64,000 nt of DNA, taken from Artemisia argyi. Lineage: Eukaryota; Streptophyta; Magnoliopsida; Asterales; Asteraceae. A model generated the notes under the pieces. It saw nothing but the letters and a program-made list of their open reading frames with translations, made no database searches and had not been told where the DNA came from. Made by a program: the position numbers and the translations under genes. The DNA is taken from NCBI GenBank assembly GCA_030686995.1, contig CM060702.1, positions 71,331,854 to 71,395,853 on the forward strand, given 5' to 3'. Shown one piece after another: positions 1-10,251 of the stretch (positions are counted from its first letter, which is position 1; the number at the start of each line of letters is the position of its first letter).

Positions 1-326
1 TGTGCTGTGTGATTCTTTGACTTTGCCATCTCTCTTTTTCCAAACTAAACAAATATAAAATAAAATATTTACAAATTTGGTTATTTATAGCGATCAATAG
101 TTTTGATTTATATTAGAGAAACAAAAAACAAACCTGTTAAAGCCGCTGCTGCCGGTGGTGATTGACGGATTGAACTAGGGTTTTGACCACAAATAACGAT
201 GGTGGTGAATCGCTTGTTTATTGGGCTTGAAGAATTAATGGGCTTATTCTTTAACTGGCCCACTAATTGTGTGTAAAAGTTATTTATATTTAAAAGAAAA
301 AAGTTTCACAATTATGTGACCATTAT
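1..326. other. Left edge, no assignable gene
   Basis: No convincing reading frame. On the minus strand a short stretch around 125-215 carries an AAACCCTAG telo-box-like sequence and a GC-rich patch followed by a donor-like GTTTGT, as in a plant 5' untranslated region. This is too little to call a gene. The end of the interval (about 300-326) resembles the subterminal repeats of the CACTA element seen again after 7465. Confidence 0.4.
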
Positions 327-412
327 CAATGTTTTGAAACTCGGGTTTGGGATCGACCCAGACGAGTCACCGGGTCAATCGGTTCGACCGCCGGGTCAAC
401 CCGGTTTTATGC

Positions 413-1795
413 TGATACGTGGGAATCGCACCAGGCTTTACCTCTCAAGGGATCTTGAGAAGCTTACAACCCTCACCAGGCAGTGTACCAGATCGTTGTA
501 GTATAGTATAGTGACAAGTACCGGGGGATTGATCGTTCAGCTAGAAATAGTGTCGCTAGGATTAGAAAACCTAAATACTAGTTCTAAAGATGAGGGAAGA
601 TTATTTTTGTGTTTTTATATTCTTTAGAAAGCAATTAAAATTCTCGGGTTTTGAAGGATTAGGGCGAAATTAGTTGCTATTCAACTAACCCAATACTGAG
701 ATGCAATCAAAATAAAATACTAGAAATGAAAATAAACTAATTTATACTAAAGTTGTGAGCAGTAATTGGAGAAAATGTGTTTACTTAGATTTCACTACTC
801 CCTAGACATCTTTTACACGTTAATTACTTGTTATAATTGCATGGATGACGGATCGTATTCCTTAATACCATTCATGGGGTGGCACACTTAACTCCCCAAT
901 TCTATGAGCTCTTATCTCCTCCTACACCATGCCCAGCACAACTATAGGGATTGTAAACAGTGGCTCATGCATTAAATACAACCAATAAAGACCTAGTGCG
1001 CGTCGGTTCATGTTTCTTAAGACGTTCAAGCATGTTACCAATTGGAGATCTGCCAGTTTTCTTAAGCCTAACATATAAATCATTCATCCAAGACAAGAAT
1101 AAACAAGTAATCAACACATAATCAACATCTATGTTTCATTAGATCTAAGCAAACATAAGATAGATCTAGCCTAGCATGATGGAATTAAGACAAGAACAAG
1201 ATATAGACAACCAACACATAGACATATTGATTGAATTAAAGGAACACTTATCTTGATTACACATGCAAGGTATCAAGGGGTTGGAACCCTTGAAAAACCT
1301 GTAAAGTTACACCAAAATCGTACTTAGGGTTTCTCCCAAAACTTCTCTTTTTAAATGTGAAAAATTAGAAAACTATATATAGGAAAAGGGGTTTGACGGC
1401 GTCAAGACAAATCTTGTGACGCCGTCACCTCGTCGCCAAAACTATTCTCGGACTGCCTTGATCTACATTTGACGCCGTCAAGACTTAATCATTTCCAGGC
1501 CGTCATGACTTTTACTCTTGACGCCCTACCTTCATGACGCCGCCAAATCTCTACTAGACCGTCATGGAATTTTGCTCTTGACGCCGTCACCTACTGTTCC
1601 CAGCATGGAAAATTAAGACTTTGGCGTTTTCTTCACTTTTATGCTCCAAAAACGTCCGAATTGCTTCCTTTTCCAAATTTCACTCCCAAAGTACCTAAAA
1701 TCACAAAAGGAACGATTTAGGGCAATATTTGATCAAATAAATTCGAATTCGGGCTTAAATGACCCCCTAAAAATGGATCATTTTTCGCCTCATCA
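413..1795 (-). repeat. LTR, left copy (3' LTR of minus-strand element)
   Basis: 1383 bp, starting TGATACGTGG and ending GCCTCATCA. It matches 5606-7011 throughout with scattered substitutions and one small indel in the TGACG-repeat region. A TATATATA box on the minus strand lies near 1373-1383, so U3 is about 1384-1795 and R/U5 extends down to 413. Confidence 0.92.
1394..1589. promoter_or_regulatory. Cluster of TGACG/CGTCA palindromes in U3
   Basis: Four copies of TGACG-(C or G)-CGTCA lie at 1394-1404, 1417-1427, 1470-1480 and 1579-1589, with several half-sites between them. On the minus strand they sit directly upstream of the TATA-like box. TGACG is the core of as-1/ocs-type sites bound by plant TGA bZIP factors. 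The right LTR and the solo LTR at 10274-11696 keep the cluster. An enhancer role is inferred. Confidence 0.55.
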
Positions 1796-1835
1796 TATAC
1801 CCTTACACTTGAGATTTGCTTGTCCTCAAGCAAAT
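1796..1835 (-). promoter_or_regulatory. Polypurine tract with adjacent GGA-loop hairpin
   Basis: On the minus strand a perfect 9-bp stem (ATTTGCTTG / CAAGCAAAT) encloses AGGA (1814-1835). It is followed by CTC and AAGTGTAAGGGTATA, which abuts the LTR at 1795. The purine tract is the expected plus-strand primer. The hairpin is the module discussed in the findings. Confidence 0.7.
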
Positions 1836-2350
1836 GCGCTTTTATTCTACTCAAAATACAAGTTAGGGGTCATTTAACACTAATATAAAAGTAATTACAA
1901 CAAATAATCGTTCCACTAAAGACCAATAGACAAGCACGGAGGTCATATACAAGCACCTCACAAATAGTGTTTAGATACTCACATCTCTCGGGTGTAATAA
2001 AGTGTAAATTACAAAATGGAAACGGAAGATATCTCTCACTACCTGTCATAGCAAAATAGATTACCATAGGCTTGGGAAAGGATCAAACCTCCACCACATG
2101 GCGTAAGCACCTAGGATAAACTATCAAAGAGGTCTTTTAAGGGGTTGTAACGTTAGGTGTAGGGATATGAAATACATGGTTTTGTTGGATAAAGGAAGTT
2201 TTACTGGTGGCGAGTTAACAATCTTGGTTAATTACATGTACAATGTGGTGTTGCTAAGCCAAGACTAAACTCGACTTAAGCTAATAAATGAAAAATAACA
2301 AAAACATAGAATGAAAAGGGATGGTAGTCCGTATGTTTTTTCTCTTCTTT

Positions 2351-2399
<49 letters not shown>

Positions 2400-4236
2400 A
2401 TACACTCTTACCCTACCATCCAAAATAATACATAATAGGGAATGAACGTTCCCCTTACACTTGAATTTTTACATACTTTACAATCAACTAATCTAATGAC
2501 TTGAATTAAGAAAATCAAAACACTTGGAGCACTTTTAAGATTAATGCACATATGGGGGTAATAATATTATATTCTTCCCCGTTACTCCATAAATAAGTAC
2601 TTTACCCATGAGTCCCAATCGTCCCAAAATAATATGTACAAGGATATGACTCGACTTAGCAACCATGTAATCAATTAGAAAGTTAACTTAGGGTTTAACA
2701 AATAACAATAATGCACTAAAAATGAGCGCATACACGGAAGGCTAAGGCGATTTGGTTGTACATTTAAGTGGGGTGTAACAAATTCTTTCTTTAAGTAAAA
2801 TGCTTAAAGTTAGAAACAAAAAGATAGGCTCGGAGGGGTGTACTAGGGGTATCGTGTACTAAAAATGAGTACAACGCTAAGGGTGTGGGAAAAATTAGTT
2901 GACTTAACTAGCCAAGTAATATGACTTAAATGGTCAAGTAATTATAATACGGGTTTAACACAAGGGTGATCCTAATGCCTCTTATCATGTAGTAAATCCT
3001 ACCACACGAATGTAGTCTCACTAGCGGTCTCGGGATGCATCACTAACGCAAGTTCTAGAATCTAAATGCTACTGGTACACTCATAAGCACTAATAGTAAA
3101 TGCTTTTCCTATCAAATCTAAAGGCGAACCTCACATATTTGGGTGGAAAATTTTTCTGAATATACGGTTATGTGCTAGTCATACAATCTCCTATCCATGA
3201 GACGCTTGCTATGGCTAAAGTTTCACTCCTAAATGTTGTAAAAAATTTTAAATTTGGCGCTAAAATTACACTAACAAGTATTTCTCATAGTTTTATTACA
3301 CATCTACCATTAAACAAAACAAACTCAAGCGAAAGTGCATATGTAAGGTATCATCTTTTTACCCTCCCCTTACACTTAAGATGAACATTGTCCCCAATGT
3401 TCAAGTAAAGAATGTAAAAGTGAAAAAGTAAAGAGAATGAAATCAAATACTCTCCTGATTCGCTCGGTATGGATAATAAGGTGGCCAGGTTAAATCTTCC
3501 TCCAAGAAAATGAACAATCAAAGCTTCCCGTCCAGAATATAAATCATCTTCTTGTCGTACATAACCTGTAAAACCTTAGAAAATAGACAAGACAACCTCG
3601 CGTAAAATCGGCGGCATCCTATATGAGTTACTAAATCCTAGAAAACAAGATAAGATATAATGCTTGTGGAATGAAGTTTGCAGATTTCCTGGAGATTATA
3701 AAACTTAATAATTCACAAAAACCATAAGACTCCATTAGAAAAACAAAACCGGTAAAATTTCCAGATTTTTACACCTGACGCCGTCAAGAGTAAACTCCTG
3801 ACGCCGTCAGAATTGACCTGCAGAAATTCTTATGTTAAGTTTCCGGAAAATTTCTGGAAAAACTTGGTCCTACTTCCTGGAAAATCTTGCAAAACTTCAT
3901 CATGACTCAATACAAGCATTTGACCCTAACAAATACGAATATACATGTTCATTTAATATTGGAGAATCATGATCGGTTTGTTTCTTAAAAACATATTTGG
4001 GGTTTCCCCTTACACTTATCTTTTGCAAAAAATACTTTTAGGTGGAGTTAAGACTAGGCTAAACAACAAAGTAAAGTATTTCCACTTTTTAATTGAGAAA
4101 CATGATCTACCAACAATAAAAATAAAGCATGCATACGGAAACAAATAACAAACAAACAAAAATAAAATCACACAAAACATGGGTTGCCTCCCAAGAAGTG
4201 CTTGTTTTTGTTCGAGTCACGAGCCTGACTCTACCC
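1836..4236 (-). other. Non-coding 3' half of the gag-only element
   Basis: No pol-like coding sequence on either strand. It contains a 45-base T run at 2353-2397, four further minus-strand copies of an AAGTGTA(A)GGG-type tract (near 2451, 3366, 4006 and 4264), a second GGA-loop hairpin at 3382-3403, and two TGACGCCGTCA palindromes near 3778 and 3799. It is noncoding spacer by appearance. Confidence 0.6.
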
Positions 4237-5415
4237 TTATTTAACGGATAAAAGGGAAGTTTTCCCTACACTTAGGATTAAGTGCGGGTGGAAGTAGCGA
4301 TACACACCCTTAGGGTGGAAATACGCCACGTAAGGAAAGAGTGGTGGATGAATTATATGCTCAAACGGGTGTGCTCCTATCATCATAACCTTACCTAATT
4401 CAATCGAGTAAATGGGTGGATTAAGATTTTCTCCTAGAAAGGGATCATTTTCTATCAACTTCAAGAGACTACTAGTTGGGGATCCATCTTGACCTAATAA
4501 ACCCGGTTTAAACCCATAATATTTCTTGTGATCAATCATAAATGGGTGATGTAAGCATGTAAGGTCATTTTCCACTCCTACGTCAGCTTCCTCTCTACAA
4601 GGCTTAGAGTCCATTACCTTTATCCTAAGACTACCCGGACTACATGGGTTGATGGGTGGGTCGGCTCCTCTTTTGTCTCCTAGATGTATATCTAAGGATG
4701 GAGAGTTGTGTGAAGATTGAGGTTCCGGTTCATCAACACTAGGTAATTCCCTAGAACTAAGAGTAAGGTTATCACTACAAGTATTCAAACCTATATCCTC
4801 TAGTGGTGTTTGGTACAAGGGTTCTACCTCTATTGGGGCTCCTATAGTCTCTTCTACTTCTTCCGGGTAAGTCACGGGTGGTGTGTATTCCTCAAGTGAT
4901 GGTAGGACTTGTGGGGTACTTATTGGGCTTGGGTTTTCTACTATCTCTTCCATCACATCAATATCACCTATGTGTTCAGCTTGTATTGTGGTGAAATCAT
5001 ACCACCCCGCATGCCCAGTTATCTCCTCTATAGTTTTATCCCCAAACAGTCTTCTTGCTTGTTCCCTTAAACTTGCTATCAATTGATCCGTAACAACGTT
5101 TGTTGGATTGTCCATTTTTTTGGCAAGTATGGCACAATTCTCTATGGTTTCCCATGCTTCACCAGCACTTAATCCCCAAAGGACCCCATGTGCGGTATGG
5201 TCAATGTTCATTTTGGTATAGTGGTCGACACGATGGTAAAATATTTCAATTTGGGACCACAGATCAAAATTATGATGAGGGACTTTTCGGAGTAAATATT
5301 TAAAACGAGCCCATGCATCATAGATAGGTTCATCCTCATGTTGTTTAAACATCAAGATGTCATTTGGAGTGGGTGAATTTCGTGGTTTGTAGTATGGTGG
5401 ATTCGCGTTCTCCAT
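4237..5415 (-). CDS. Gag-like protein of non-autonomous Ty3/gypsy element
   Basis: An open frame of 392 codons from the first ATG at 5415; the frame is open a few codons further upstream but without ATG. The N-terminal third has the retrotransposon Gag pattern of plant Athila/Tat elements: a DAWARFKYLLRKVPHH segment, then LWSQIEIFYHRV, then GEAWETIENCA. This is the capsid-forming region. The C-terminal two thirds are acidic and proline-rich and lack a CCHC zinc knuckle. No protease or polymerase frame follows. The protein would form particles with, or be packaged by, a related autonomous element. The frame has no internal stop, so it may still be translated. Identification is from family knowledge, not a search. 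Confidence 0.82.
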   Translation of the reverse strand: MENANPPYYKPRNSPTPNDILMFKQHEDEPIYDAWARFKYLLRKVPHHNFDLWSQIEIFYHRVDHYTKMNIDHTAHGVLWGLSAGEAWETIENCAILAKKMDNPTNVVTDQLIASLREQARRLFGDKTIEEITGHAGWYDFTTIQAEHIGDIDVMEEIVENPSPISTPQVLPSLEEYTPPVTYPEEVEETIGAPIEVEPLYQTPLEDIGLNTCSDNLTLSSRELPSVDEPEPQSSHNSPSLDIHLGDKRGADPPINPCSPGSLRIKVMDSKPCREEADVGVENDLTCLHHPFMIDHKKYYGFKPGLLGQDGSPTSSLLKLIENDPFLGENLNPPIYSIELGKVMMIGAHPFEHIIHPPLFPYVAYFHPKGVYRYFHPHLILSVGKTSLLSVK

Positions 5416-5580
5416 AATGGCTAACGGAATAGTCAATGGAAAGGTTTTTTTACAAACAAAGACACAAAGAAAAGATAGACTAAAGAGAACCTAAAAATAA
5501 AAATAAAAATAAAATCTTACTAGAAAGGAATCTAGCAAGTAGACCTAATAAAAAGAAATTCTAACGTAGACAATAACTAT

Positions 5581-5599
5581 TCCCCGGGCTGCGGCGCCA
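5581..5599 (-). promoter_or_regulatory. Primer-binding site (tRNA-Asp type)
   Basis: Minus strand reads TGGCGCCGCAGCCCGGGGA, seven bases inside the right LTR. It resembles the complement of the 3' end of plant tRNA-Asp, the usual primer of Athila/Tat-type elements, with a few mismatches. It fixes the element's orientation. Confidence 0.7.
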
Positions 5600-5605
5600 A
5601 AAACT

Positions 5606-7011
5606 TGATACGTGGGAATCGCACCAGGCTTTACCTCTCAAGGGATCTTGAGAAGCTTACAACCCCTACCAGGCAGTGTACCTGATCGTTGTAGTATAGT
5701 ATAGTGACAAGTACCGGGGGATTGATCGTTCAGCTAGGAATAGTGTCGCTAGGATTAGAAAACCTAAATACTAGTTCTAAAGATAAGGGAAGATTATTTT
5801 TGTGTTTTTATATTTTTTAGAAAGCAATTAAAATTCTCGGGTTTTGAAGGATTAGGGCGGAATTAGTTGCTATTCAACTAACCCAATACTAAGATGCAAT
5901 CAAAATAAAATACTAAAAATGAAAATAAACTAATTTATGCTAAAGTTGTGAGCAGTAATTGGAGAAAATGTATTTACTTAGATTTCACTACTCCCTAGAC
6001 ATCTTTTACACGTTAATTACTTGTTATAATTGCATGGATGACGGATCGTATTCCTTAATACCATTCATGAGGTGGCACACTTAACTCCCCAATTCTATGA
6101 GCTCTTATCTCCTCCTACACCATGCCCAACACAACTATAGGGATTGTAAACAGTGGCTCTTTCATTAAATACAACCAATAAAGACCTAGTGCGCGTCGGT
6201 TCATGTTTCTTAAGACGTTCAAGCATGTTACCAATTGGAGATCTGCCAGTTTTCTTAAGCCTAACATATAAATCATTCATCCAAGACAAGAATAAACAAG
6301 TAATCAACACATAATCAACATCTAGGTTTCATTAGATCTAAGCAAATACAAGATAGATCTAGCCTAGCATGATGGAATTAAGACAAGAACAAGATATAGA
6401 CAACCAACACATAAACATATTGATTGAATTAAAGGAACACTTATCTTGATTACACATGCAAGGTATCAAGGGGTTGGAACCCTTGAAAAACCTGTAAAGT
6501 TACACCAAAATCGTACTTAGGGTTTCTCCCAAAACTTCTCTTTTTAAATGTGAAAAATTAGAAAACTATATATAGGAAAAGGGGTCTGACGGCGTCAAGA
6601 CAAATCTTGTGACGCCGTCACCTCGCCGCCAAAACTATTCTCGGACTGCCTTGATCTACATTTGACGCCGTCAAGACTTAATCATTTCCAGGCCGTCATG
6701 ACTTTTACTCTTGACGCCCTACCTTCATGACGACGTCAAATCTCTACTGGACCGTCATGGAATTTTGCTCTTAACGCCGTCAGGAAGTTGCTCTTGACGC
6801 CGTCACCTACTGTTCCCAGCATGGAAAATTAAGACTTTGGCGTTTTCTTCACTTTTATGCTCCAAAAACGTCCGAATTGCTTCCTTTTCCAGATTTCACT
6901 CCCAAAGTACCTAAAATCACAAAAGGAACGATTTAGGACAATATTTGATCAAATAAATTCGAATTTGGGCTTAAATGACCCCCTAAAAACGGATCATTTT
7001 TCGCCTCATCA
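5606..7011 (-). repeat. LTR, right copy (5' LTR of minus-strand element)
   Basis: 1406 bp, TG...CA, matching 413-1795. Relative to the left copy it has about 20 extra bases in the TGACG cluster (one more CCGTCA-containing unit near 6778-6800). Confidence 0.92.
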
Positions 7012-7464
7012 TATGCACATTTCCAAAAATCCATTTTCTATTGTCCTAAGTTTAATGTCCAAACTCCAAACACTACTATGCAGTGAAAAAAGAGCAAAGA
7101 TCCTTACGGTTCAAGCACAGGGGTCCTAAACTCCTAATCATGTTAAGCGCTTTGGATATCAGAACCCGAATTCAATCTAATAAGTGAAAACTAATCACAA
7201 ATATGAGTGAATATACACCATAAGAAAGTCATATCAAACAAAAATAGCATCTTAACAAAGAAAAAAAAAAAGAAAAAAGAAAAAAAGAGAGAGAAAATCC
7301 AAACCCGGTCGGGTTTCAAAACCCGGGTTGACCCGGGTCACTCAAAACCCGGCGGGTCTAACCGGTTGACCCGGTTTTAGAAACCCGGGTTATTTTGACC
7401 TGTTTTTTGACCAGGTACCGGTCCAACCGGTTGACCCGGCGGGTTTGAAAACATTGACCATTAT

Positions 7465-8205
7465 TTGTTTAATCAACGTTTCGATCGGACAAATAATAGT
7501 CAAACAAAATACACATTTCTTCACTTTAAACAGCATATAGTCACATTTATTAACACTTTTGGCCACTGTTTACTTAATTATATGTGACTAAATACCCAAA
7601 ACAAACATGCTTTGTGTGACTAAATATTACAAAAGGCCACACAAACATAAAATTCATGTAGTCATTGGATGATCAATAGTCACACAAAATACACATTTCT
7701 TCACTTTAAACAGCATATGATCACACTTATTAACATTTTTGGCCACTTTGTTTTAAATTGTATGTGACTAACTCCAAAAAAACAACACTCATTGTGTGAT
7801 TAAATCATCACAAACGTCACATTTATTATGTATTCATGTGGCCACAGGACGGGAAATAGTCACACAAAATACACATTTACTTGAATATATCATCTCAAAT
7901 GTCACACATATTATATATTTAAGTGGCCAAAGGTTGAAAAATAGTTACTCTCAAAAAACATTCGTGTGACTATAAAGTGTTTACGGTCACTGATAATGAC
8001 TAATCAAACAAAACGTGTGCCTATCACACATATTCGGGGTTTTGTTCACTCTTCTTCGATGAAAAAGGCAACGAACTAAACAATGTGACCATATGCCACC
8101 TACGGTGGCGGGACCTTTGGTGACACACAACGAAAAAAACGTGTGTGACTATATGCATATCGTTACACATTTCTGGCGTGACCAATACAACTTTTTGTAC
8201 TAGTG
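7465..8205. mobile_element. CACTA (En/Spm-type) transposon, right terminal region
   Basis: The interval ends CTTTTTGTACTAGTG at 8205, which on the other strand reads CACTAGTACAAAAAG, the standard CACTA terminus. Inside are about 180-bp direct repeats beginning GTCA(A/C)ACAAAATACACAT near 7498, 7678 and 7858, and many short TGTGAC/GTCACA motifs in both orientations, as in subterminal transposase-binding repeats. The hAT element is inserted at its left side. The other CACTA end was not found in the window, so the element starts further left or is truncated. No transposase is visible. Confidence 0.72.
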
Positions 8206-8226
8206 TTTGGGGAAGCTTCCAGCCTT

Positions 8227-8454
8227 CTAATCACAGCCCTTCAATCCATTCTCACTTAGAAGTCCTTGATTATAGCCCTTTGGATTGAGTGTTTTGTTGT
8301 CACAGCCAATTAACTGCATCCAAACTGGCAAGGTGAACACCTGATGATGATATCCCTCTGCCAGGTGTGTCAGAACATCTGGAAGAATTGGTGGCTTAAG
8401 TTGTATAGGTTGAAAATGGTGCTCAGGGTAAAAGGATATGATGAATAGTAACTT
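8227..8454 (-). other. Exon-like open frame, unrecognised C-terminal fragment
   Basis: A minus-strand frame of 75 codons ends at a TAG (8227-8229), 22 bases from the CACTA end. It has no suitable ATG near its start but has a possible splice acceptor (pyrimidine-rich stretch ending CCTGAG) before 8421. That would give a 64-codon last exon including segments such as ILPDVLTHLAEGYHHQVF and WMQLIGCDNKTLNPKGYN. The composition looks protein-like. I do not recognise the family and see no convincing upstream exon. It may be the tail of a broken gene or a chance frame. Confidence 0.35.
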
Positions 8455-9624
8455 TTAGAACCTTTTTTTAACTATTGTTTGACCCCGGATCTATTAGTTT
8501 GACTTTGGTTTATAATAAAAGGGAATGGGTATGGGTTGAATTCGGGTTTAAGAAGGTAATGGACTAGTTTGTTGTTGGGCTTGGTTTATTTTGGTTTTGG
8601 TAATAAATTTAGGACTTAACCTAAGTTAGTTTAGGGACTAACTTTACAATAGGTTAGGACCTTTGGTGTAAATGATTTTGGGATTATCGGCGAAATGGAT
8701 TTGACATTTGGGTTAGGATTTGTATTTTTGGGCAAAAGCTTGATCAAAATGTAGAAATTCCTCCCCGGCCTCGGCTTTTCGTACTCTTTCCAAATCCCAT
8801 TCTCGGTTTTGTCCGTTTTGTCTTTCTTTTTGTCTTTTTCAGATACCGTTACCTACACTTGCACAAACACAAAAACAAGCATATATATGGCATTTTGATC
8901 AGTTTTTTGGTTATTTGGGTCTGTTTTTTATATATAAAAGGTATGTGAAAATACACATACCACGGATGAAAACGTATAAAAATGGACAAAAATGTATAAA
9001 ACCAGACAAAAATGTAAGGAAACGGGCGAAAACGTATAAAAACGGACAAAATGTATGAAAACGGATGAAAATATAAGAAAGTGTATAAAAACGGACGAAA
9101 ACGTATAAAAACATTTGAATACGGATAAAAACAGACGAAAACGTATACAAAGAATGAAATCGTATTAAAACAGACAAAAACATATGAAGACATTGGAAAC
9201 TGTACAAAACTGATGAAATCGTTTAAAAATGTATAAAACGGATGAAAAACAGACGGAAAATCTAAGAAAGTGTATAAAACGGATGAAAACGTTTGAATAC
9301 GGATAAAAACAGACGAAAACGTACAAAAAAGGATGATATCATATTAAAACAGACAAAAATGTATGAAGACATTGTAAAACGGCCAAAAACATATAGAAAC
9401 TAATGAATTCGTTTAAAAATGAACAAAACGTACGAAAACGTGCAAAAATGCATAAAACGGACGAAATGTTAAATACTAACGATCGTTGGCAATAAGGACG
9501 AAAATGGCAAAATTTGACAACAATTGGGATGATTCGTGAGAGAAATTTTGAAAAAAAGGCTGAATGTGACTTTGTGTGCAAATCACAAGGACGTTGCTTG
9601 TAAAAACTAAAAGAAAATATAAAT
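8455..9624. repeat. AT-rich spacer with degenerate AAACGTATAAAAACGGAC repeats
   Basis: From about 8940 to 9470 the sequence is built of short variants of (G)ATGAAAACGGACGAAAACGTATAAAA. A higher-order duplication of about 180 bp is visible: the block starting near 9071 recurs near 9259, sharing GAATACGGATAAAAACAGACGAAAAC and TGAAGACATTG. Phenylalanine/tyrosine-rich minus-strand frames here are by-products. Nothing is seen in 8455-8840. Confidence 0.55.
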
Positions 9625-9803
9625 GAGTAAATTGCATTTTTTGTCCTTATGGAAAGAGGGGGATAGTTAAGTCATTTAACTTTGGCCCAAGGACCAAACA
9701 TGCAACGTAAACTTTAAAATGAGGACGTTCAGTGCACTTTCAAAGTATATGGACCAAACCTGCAATTTGGCCATACCATAGGGACCAAAAATGCAATTAA
9801 CTC
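9625..9803. mobile_element. Small MITE with GAGT(T/A)AATTGCATTTTT ends
   Basis: 179 bp with terminal inverted repeats: GAGTAAATTGCATTTTTTGTCC at the left and the complement of GAGTTAATTGCATTTTTGGTCC at the right. Flanking 9-mers AATATAAAT and AATATAATA agree at 7 of 9 positions, compatible with a decayed 9-bp Mutator-type duplication. No coding capacity. Confidence 0.65.
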
Positions 9804-9959
9804 AATATAATATAAGATCAATGACTATCTTAAGTTGGATAATGTTATAGCTTTTAGAAATTATACATGGTCTTCTTTTCCTCTGAAATAAATAATTGCA
9901 TATACATTTTTGGTAGACATCTTTTATGCACATGATATAATGGATTTTATTGGTACTTT

Positions 9960-9961
<2 letters not shown>

Positions 9962-10053
<92 letters not shown>
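9962..10053. repeat. (TA)n microsatellite
   Basis: About 92 bases of uninterrupted TA dinucleotides. Length is likely polymorphic and assembly-sensitive. Confidence 0.95.
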
Positions 10054-10056
<3 letters not shown>

Positions 10057-10251
10057 AATTTACATCTTTGAAGAGATATATATGCAAATGGTTCATTATT
10101 TAAATAAAATCCTATTGTGGGTATGACAAAAGATCAATACAAAACAATAATTATCTAAAGATCAAATTAAGAGATCTCAACCATTCATCTATTTTAAATC
10201 TAAAGGTCTAGATTAATCACCATTCATCTATTTTAAATCTAAATGTCTAGT

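Larger units (their letters stand above)
413..7011 (-). mobile_element. Gag-only Ty3/gypsy (TR-GAG-type) retrotransposon
   Basis: Two direct LTRs (413-1795 and 5606-7011, TG...CA) flank a 3.8-kb internal region, with exact 5-bp duplication TATGC at 408-412 and 7012-7016. Orientation is minus: the primer-binding site adjoins the right LTR at 5581-5599, the gag-like ORF follows on the minus strand, and the polypurine tract adjoins the left LTR at 1796-1810. No protease, reverse transcriptase or integrase reading frame is present, so this is a non-autonomous element that could only move with enzymes from an Athila/Tat-like relative. The duplication and matching LTRs show an intact insertion. Confidence 0.92.
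327..7456. mobile_element. Non-autonomous hAT-type transposon, interrupted by a retroelement
   Basis: The 8-bp sequence ACCATTAT at 319-326 is repeated exactly at 7457-7464. Between the copies the ends are inverted: CAATGTTTTGAAAC at the left and the complement of CAATGTTTTCAAAC at the right. An 8-bp duplication with ends beginning CA is the hAT superfamily signature. Both ends continue into CCGGGTCAACCGG-type GC-rich repeats (about 340-405 and 7305-7445). Without the inner retroelement it is only about 0.5 kb and encodes no transposase, so it would depend on a transposase in trans. Confidence 0.85.

Noticed and set aside
262..290. CACTAATTGTGTG as the left end of the CACTA element
   Set aside because: It shares only CACTA with the right terminus, and the flanking triplet does not match the TTT at the right side.
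8849..9207. Overlapping minus-strand frames rich in Phe/Tyr/Val
   Set aside because: Both arise from the AACGTATAAAAACGGAC repeat; two frames are open at once.
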